Part shown: positions 60,188 to 64,000 of the stretch, in pieces
How positions within the stretch are numbered: the first letter of the stretch is position 1
Layout: each line of letters starts with the position of its first letter
Origin: Microbacteriaceae bacterium
Lineage (GTDB): Bacteria > Actinomycetota > Actinomycetes > Actinomycetales > Microbacteriaceae
Length of the DNA stretch: 64,000 bases
Direction: 5' to 3'
NCBI GenBank assembly: GCA_024639845.1
Contig: JAHEGG010000001.1
Span: forward strand, 1-64,000
Position numbers and translations under genes: made by a program
The notes under the pieces: model-generated
Told to the model about the DNA's origin: nothing
The model's input: only the letters and a program-made list of their open reading frames with translations
Databases searched by the model: none

Positions 60188-61672
60188 GTGCGAAACGAAT
60201 TTAATCGAGTTGAGGTTCGTTTGCGCAATTTTCTCAAGTTTTTGGCCACGTTGGTTCTAGCCTTCGGGCTACTTTCCATCGGTTCGCCGAGTAGCGCTCT
60301 TACCTACAGCAAAACAGTTTCGGCTCCAAAATACCTTTCGACAACTGCCTCGAGTCAAAGCGTGCTGCTCAAATGGACTAAAGCGACCAGCACATCAAAA
60401 GCACGCATCACGGGCTACCAAATAACTATTACCAGTGGAAGCTGGAAGAGCATCAAGAGAGCGTCGGCAACAGCTAGTTCTTATCGGGTGCTGGGTTTGA
60501 CCAACTCCAAAACATATCGCTTTATCGTTCAAGCGCTGAGTGGAAACTACATTTCACCCTCGGTCTGGAAACTCGCGACTCCTCGCCGGGTGCTCCTATC
60601 AAATGCGATCGAATTCGTGCAACCAAGCGACATGTTTCTAGGTGCTGACGATCAACAGTTGGCAGCGCTGACTAACGGTGCAGACGCCACCTTCACATCT
60701 CTCACCCCAACATTGTGTTCGGTGATTGGCGACAAAGTTCATGCCATTGCTGTAGGAGATTGCCTCATCAGAGCCGAATCACCGGCTACGGCTTATTACG
60801 CAGCGGCTACTCCCGTCGAACGGCTACTCACTATCGCCCCGCCACCGACGCCATTGAACAAGGTTTTGCTGTGGTCGGACGAGTTCGATTCAGCCGCTGG
60901 TTCAGCTCCGGCGAGCGCAAACTGGACCGCCGATACCACCGATGGGTGCGGTCCGCCATATAACAACTGCGGATGGGGTAACGCCGAAAAAGAGTATTAC
61001 GTTACGAACGCAAATGTGATCGATGGTTCCGCCGATGGCATCTTGAACATCTTCGCAAAGCGCCAGACAAACGCCACCAACTACAACTGCTATTACGGAC
61101 GATGCGAATGGACAAGCGGAAAGATTACGAGTTACGGCAAGCTCGGTTTCACTTATGGCTACATGGAGGCAAGGATGAAACTGCCGGCCGGTGATGGAAG
61201 TTGGCCGGCTTTCTGGATGCTCGGCAGCGACATTGCCTCGAACCCTTGGCCTGACTGTGGCGAAATCGACATCATGGAATACAAGGGCAATGCCCCAACG
61301 GTAACCTTTGGAACTCTTCATTTCGCTGGCACCTCGGGAGGCCACCAAATGCTTGGAGCAACCAAAGATACTCTGGTGAACCTCAGTGCTGACTACCACC
61401 GCTATGGAATGCTTTGGAAACCAGACGAAGTGACTTTCTTTATCGATGACAACGTCGTCTACAAGGCTCGAAAATCTGACAGCGGCTTGACCAACTGGCC
61501 TTTCGGGCCAAACGCTCAGGGCAAAGACCCTGATTTCTATCTAATTTTCAACCTGGCGATGGGTGGAAATTTCGGCGGTGCCGTGGATAACTCACTCAAC
61601 TCGGCAACCCTGAGTGTCGACTGGGTCCGTTATTACTCGGTTGATGGTCAAGGCAAGCTCACTCGCAAATAG
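60188..61672 (+). CDS. Secreted multidomain GH16 family beta-glucanase (laminarinase-like)
   Basis: The 494-residue protein has a signal segment (14-38), a fibronectin-III-like domain (about 43-130), a linker domain (140-215) and a GH16 domain (225-490). The catalytic motif is WPDCGEIDIMEYKG with Glu359, Asp361 and Glu364; YGYMEARMKLPAGDGSWPAFWM and a late VDWVRYY are also laminarinase-like. Three cysteine-rich loops (CGPP, CGWG, CYYGRC) suggest disulfides. The start is GTG 60188; TATGCT at 60169 is a possible -10. It follows the phosphorylase gene by 69 bases, with another secreted gene 22 bases downstream. Confidence 0.9.
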   Translation: MRNEFNRVEVRLRNFLKFLATLVLAFGLLSIGSPSSALTYSKTVSAPKYLSTTASSQSVLLKWTKATSTSKARITGYQITITSGSWKSIKRASATASSYRVLGLTNSKTYRFIVQALSGNYISPSVWKLATPRRVLLSNAIEFVQPSDMFLGADDQQLAALTNGADATFTSLTPTLCSVIGDKVHAIAVGDCLIRAESPATAYYAAATPVERLLTIAPPPTPLNKVLLWSDEFDSAAGSAPASANWTADTTDGCGPPYNNCGWGNAEKEYYVTNANVIDGSADGILNIFAKRQTNATNYNCYYGRCEWTSGKITSYGKLGFTYGYMEARMKLPAGDGSWPAFWMLGSDIASNPWPDCGEIDIMEYKGNAPTVTFGTLHFAGTSGGHQMLGATKDTLVNLSADYHRYGMLWKPDEVTFFIDDNVVYKARKSDSGLTNWPFGPNAQGKDPDFYLIFNLAMGGNFGGAVDNSLNSATLSVDWVRYYSVDGQGKLTRK

Positions 61673-61694
61673 AACAAAGAACGGGGTATAAAAA

Positions 61695-62693
61695 ATGAAC
61701 AAGAGTCTAAGAAGGTTGCTGCTGGCAACGGGTGCCAGCATGGGCCTGGTAGCGGCATCCGCCATTTCGCCGGCATTGGCTGCTACTTACAATCCACCGG
61801 TTGACGGTGGTTATGTGATGCGGTTGGTTTCACCCCTGCCATCGGCTGCGAACAGTATCAATCTGACTGCCGATGCAAGGGGCTCTTGGGACCAGTTCTA
61901 TGGAAAAGGCCTCAAGGCCTATTCGATGTATGCCGACGTCGGGGGCGACGTCACCATTACTTATAAATACACAACTGCCTACGGAAACCCTGTCACTAAT
62001 GCCACGGTTTATCTGATCGTGAACAAACGATCCTCGTGCAGCAAGACCACTTTCTATACGCCGCAAACTACTGACTACCCAGGTGGAAACCGAAACGGCG
62101 ACACACATTCGATTGTTCGCGACTGGTGTGGTGACCAACCACAAATGGGAGCCGGCGAGACGGCCATTATCGGCACCACCGATGCATTTGGAAAAGCCAC
62201 CTACACGCTAAAGAACTACAACCTCACTGGTGAACATTTTCCGAAGGCCTTGAATAAAGAAAACTACTACTCAATAGGCGTTCCTTGCGGTGACGACAAC
62301 ATGTGCCTGCAAACCACCATCGCCCCGAGCATGACCGCGCATCCGAGTGCAGATTACGAGCGTGGCGAAGACAAGGACCTCCTGTTCTTGCACTTTGTAA
62401 ACCCAAAGGTAACGGCTGTGGTTGCCAGCCAGTATGCCAAATCGGGCACAGCTAAAAAACTTACCTACAAGCTCACCAGCCTGAAAAACAAACCCGTCAA
62501 AGGAAAGAGCGTCACTTTCGAATCCTGGGGTGAGGGTGACGAACTAAAGACCTGGTCGGTTGTTTCAGATGCCAAAGGCTACGTGTCGATAACTGTGACC
62601 GCAAAGAAGGGCACGAGCGGCTTGCAAGTAGTGCGCGCTCACATTTATGGCGCACCTAAGGGAACGGACTCCAAGATTTATTGGGTCAAGTAG
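61695..62693 (+). CDS. Secreted protein of unknown function with Ig-like C-terminal domain
   Basis: The 332-residue protein has a signal peptide (cleavage after ALA|AT, about residue 30). A ~190-residue beta-rich domain follows, with four cysteines (SSCSK, DWCGD, VPCGDDNMC) that can form two disulfides. The last ~90 residues form a bacterial Ig-like domain (LTYKLTSLKNKPVKGKSVTF ... GYVSITVTAKKGTSG). No catalytic motif was recognised. Its position 22 bases after a GH16 gene suggests a glucan-binding or accessory secreted factor, which is inference. Confidence 0.75.
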   Translation: MNKSLRRLLLATGASMGLVAASAISPALAATYNPPVDGGYVMRLVSPLPSAANSINLTADARGSWDQFYGKGLKAYSMYADVGGDVTITYKYTTAYGNPVTNATVYLIVNKRSSCSKTTFYTPQTTDYPGGNRNGDTHSIVRDWCGDQPQMGAGETAIIGTTDAFGKATYTLKNYNLTGEHFPKALNKENYYSIGVPCGDDNMCLQTTIAPSMTAHPSADYERGEDKDLLFLHFVNPKVTAVVASQYAKSGTAKKLTYKLTSLKNKPVKGKSVTFESWGEGDELKTWSVVSDAKGYVSITVTAKKGTSGLQVVRAHIYGAPKGTDSKIYWVK

Positions 62694-62732
62694 GGTTGAA
62701 CACGAAGAAACTGCTACCCGATTGAGGTTTTC

Positions 62733-64000
62733 GTGCGCAATTTTCTAAATCGAGCCATTCGCTACGTTCTAAAACGAGGCAAGGTTCGTCGTTACACCCT
62801 GAAGTTCAACGCATTCAGCGAAAAGTTGCTGCTTCAAACCGAGGATGAGCTCAGCGCGCAACTCGTAAAGCGACTCGAGCATGGCAAGGCCCTCGACGAG
62901 ATTCTCGTAGCGCACGTTCGCACCAGCTACCCAAAGGGCAACCGAGTCGCCGCGCGCGCGGCACTTCAGCGAATCTATGACGCGCCGTCAACACGGACGC
63001 TCGGTGCAATCGGCTTCGGCACGTTCTTGGCCACCGATGGCCTGCACGAGTCGGCACTGGGCTTCTTTCGCGAGGCCGGTGTCGACCGGGTTAAAGAAGT
63101 AGCGGCCTTCGAATACTTCGACTCGCTCGTGCAGGTTGAGGGTGCCTCTGCCAAGAACGAAATCAGTGAACTACTGGCGAGTGACGCGCTTAGTGCCTCG
63201 ACGAGAGCGACGCTCATCCGCGTTGCCATCAAGCACCAGCACATCGCGGATGTTCGCAAGTGGGTAGGTGGCCTCGATACGCAGGCTAACCGCAAAGCTC
63301 TTAGCGACGCCGAACGCACCGAGCTTGACTGGTGGGTTCGAATGCTTGCCGATGACGGCACTCAGGCGAAAGATCTGCCCAAGACCGTCAACTTTGCCGT
63401 GATGGATTACAAGATGCTCGACTACGAGCGCTCATCTTCGAACCGTGGCGACTATGTGCAAACCCTCGCCGCGATCTCACACCTGTTGCGTTTTCAGAAC
63501 GTCGAGTTTGTCGGCGGCAGCAAGATTGCCGGCTATCTCACCGGGCTCCAGAAGAAGGTTCACAAGAATCGCCGCATCCAAGGCGAGTCGGTCAAGGTGC
63601 AGCCGATCGAACTGCAGCGTGACTTCGCCTCTGGCAAGAGCTACCCAAAGAACACCTGGCTGATCAGCAATGGCTGGTTCATGCATCGTCCATACCTTGG
63701 GCAGGTTGACTTTCCATATCCACAAAACATCAACCCGATCATGATTTCATTCCACATTCAGGATGCAGGTGTGCTCAACGAGGAGGTTGCCGCCGAGCTT
63801 AAAAAGTTTGGCCCGATCGGTTGCCGCGACTGGACCACCGTCTATCGCCTGCGGGACTATGGCGTGCCAGCGTTCTTCTCCGGCTGCGTCACCACCACGG
63901 TTGGTCAGGTGTTGCCGAAGGCACGTCTCGCCGGCAAGATTCCAAAGCTCGCCGTGGTCGAAGCCGGTCTCAATTGGTCCAAGTTCCGCTACCTCTTCAT
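62733..64000 (+). CDS. Polysaccharide pyruvyl transferase-like protein, 3'-truncated by the window edge
   Basis: The frame is open from GTG 62733 (GAGG ribosome site five bases upstream) to the window end, about 422 residues. Residues 1-190 are helical. From about 220 an alpha/beta domain starts with NRGDYVQTLAAISHLL. It then shows NTWLISNGWFMHR, NINPIMISFHI and FGPIGCRDWTTVYRLRDYGVPAFFSGCVTTTVG, the pattern of the PS_pyruv_trans superfamily. It likely decorates a surface polysaccharide and marks another polymer cluster to the right. The C-terminus is outside the window. Confidence 0.82.
   Translation, partial: MRNFLNRAIRYVLKRGKVRRYTLKFNAFSEKLLLQTEDELSAQLVKRLEHGKALDEILVAHVRTSYPKGNRVAARAALQRIYDAPSTRTLGAIGFGTFLATDGLHESALGFFREAGVDRVKEVAAFEYFDSLVQVEGASAKNEISELLASDALSASTRATLIRVAIKHQHIADVRKWVGGLDTQANRKALSDAERTELDWWVRMLADDGTQAKDLPKTVNFAVMDYKMLDYERSSSNRGDYVQTLAAISHLLRFQNVEFVGGSKIAGYLTGLQKKVHKNRRIQGESVKVQPIELQRDFASGKSYPKNTWLISNGWFMHRPYLGQVDFPYPQNINPIMISFHIQDAGVLNEEVAAELKKFGPIGCRDWTTVYRLRDYGVPAFFSGCVTTTVGQVLPKARLAGKIPKLAVVEAGLNWSKFRYLF

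Noticed and set aside
1-64000. CRISPR arrays, insertion sequences, prophage, integrase or att sites
   Set aside because: No regularly spaced repeats, transposase or integrase motifs, or tRNA-flanking direct repeats were seen.

Overview
The window looks like chromosome from an actinobacterium. The best fit is Microbacteriaceae, possibly a small-genome freshwater planktonic lineage of the Rhodoluna/Aquiluna kind; this placement is inference. The evidence is actinobacterial families in characteristic neighbourhoods (DUF3180 after folK, DUF3073 beside purM, a sterol-carrier-like protein beside purF, an ftsH-folE-folP-folB-folK block, a Glu-Asp-Phe tRNA cluster), a GC content that looks mid-50s by eye, frequent GTG/TTG starts, and several genes whose start codon lies 6-9 bases after a -10-like box (probable leaderless mRNAs). 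No phage, IS element or CRISPR array was seen.

Layout. 1-370: 3'-truncated secreted protein. 442-7674 (minus): tilS-hpt and ftsH-folE-folP-folB-folK-DUF3180-DUF2520, mostly with 4-5 base stop/start overlaps. 7724-9891: pyrophosphatase, an NlpC/P60 cell-wall hydrolase, and tRNA-Glu, tRNA-Asp and tRNA-Phe. 9953-15335: transporters (DMT, 14-TM MFS, APC permease with a soluble C-terminal domain, paired Fluc fluoride channels). 15398-21267: purine biosynthesis (purM, purF, purD, purC). 21301-24104: secreted Ala/Lys-rich protein and an OmpR-type two-component pair. 24101-27359 (minus): a membrane-lipid cassette (PlsC-like acyltransferase with an extra membrane domain, small membrane protein, CDP-alcohol phosphotransferase, CdsA-like enzyme, DUF4287). 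27807-32101: a split fructose-type PTS (IIA, IIB, IIC) divergent from HPr and enzyme I. 32197-33721: cysK-cysE. 33781-43263: surface polysaccharide genes (GT2, CDP-glycerol-type transferase, Stealth phosphotransferase, DUF3048 protein, nucleotide-sugar dehydrogenase, second glycosyltransferase). 44427-49614 (minus): pstC-pstA-pstB, then pstS and a PstS-like lipoprotein, with PHO-box-like repeats. 49698-52799: P450, membrane protein and rlmN. 52904-61672: a polysaccharide-degradation neighbourhood with a secreted CBM-like protein, two secreted GH16 enzymes and a sucrose-phosphorylase-family GH13, plus an MBL-fold nuclease and small membrane proteins. 61695-64000: a secreted protein of unknown function and the start of a polysaccharide pyruvyl transferase-like gene.

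How the parts may work together. LacI-type operators with very similar cores lie between the PTS operon and ptsHI, and twice upstream of the GH13 phosphorylase. Two exact tandem copies of a related operator lie upstream of the CBM-like gene. No LacI-family regulator is encoded in the window, so a regulator elsewhere is inferred to coordinate sugar uptake and glucan/sucrose use. The polysaccharide genes, the phosphate-transfer enzymes and the PHO-controlled Pst system suggest a phosphate-containing surface glycopolymer. No single gene here is clearly an unknown system. The most interesting items are the operator network around the beta-glucan genes, the lipid cassette, the two-component phosphate-binding arrangement and the asymmetric Fluc pair.
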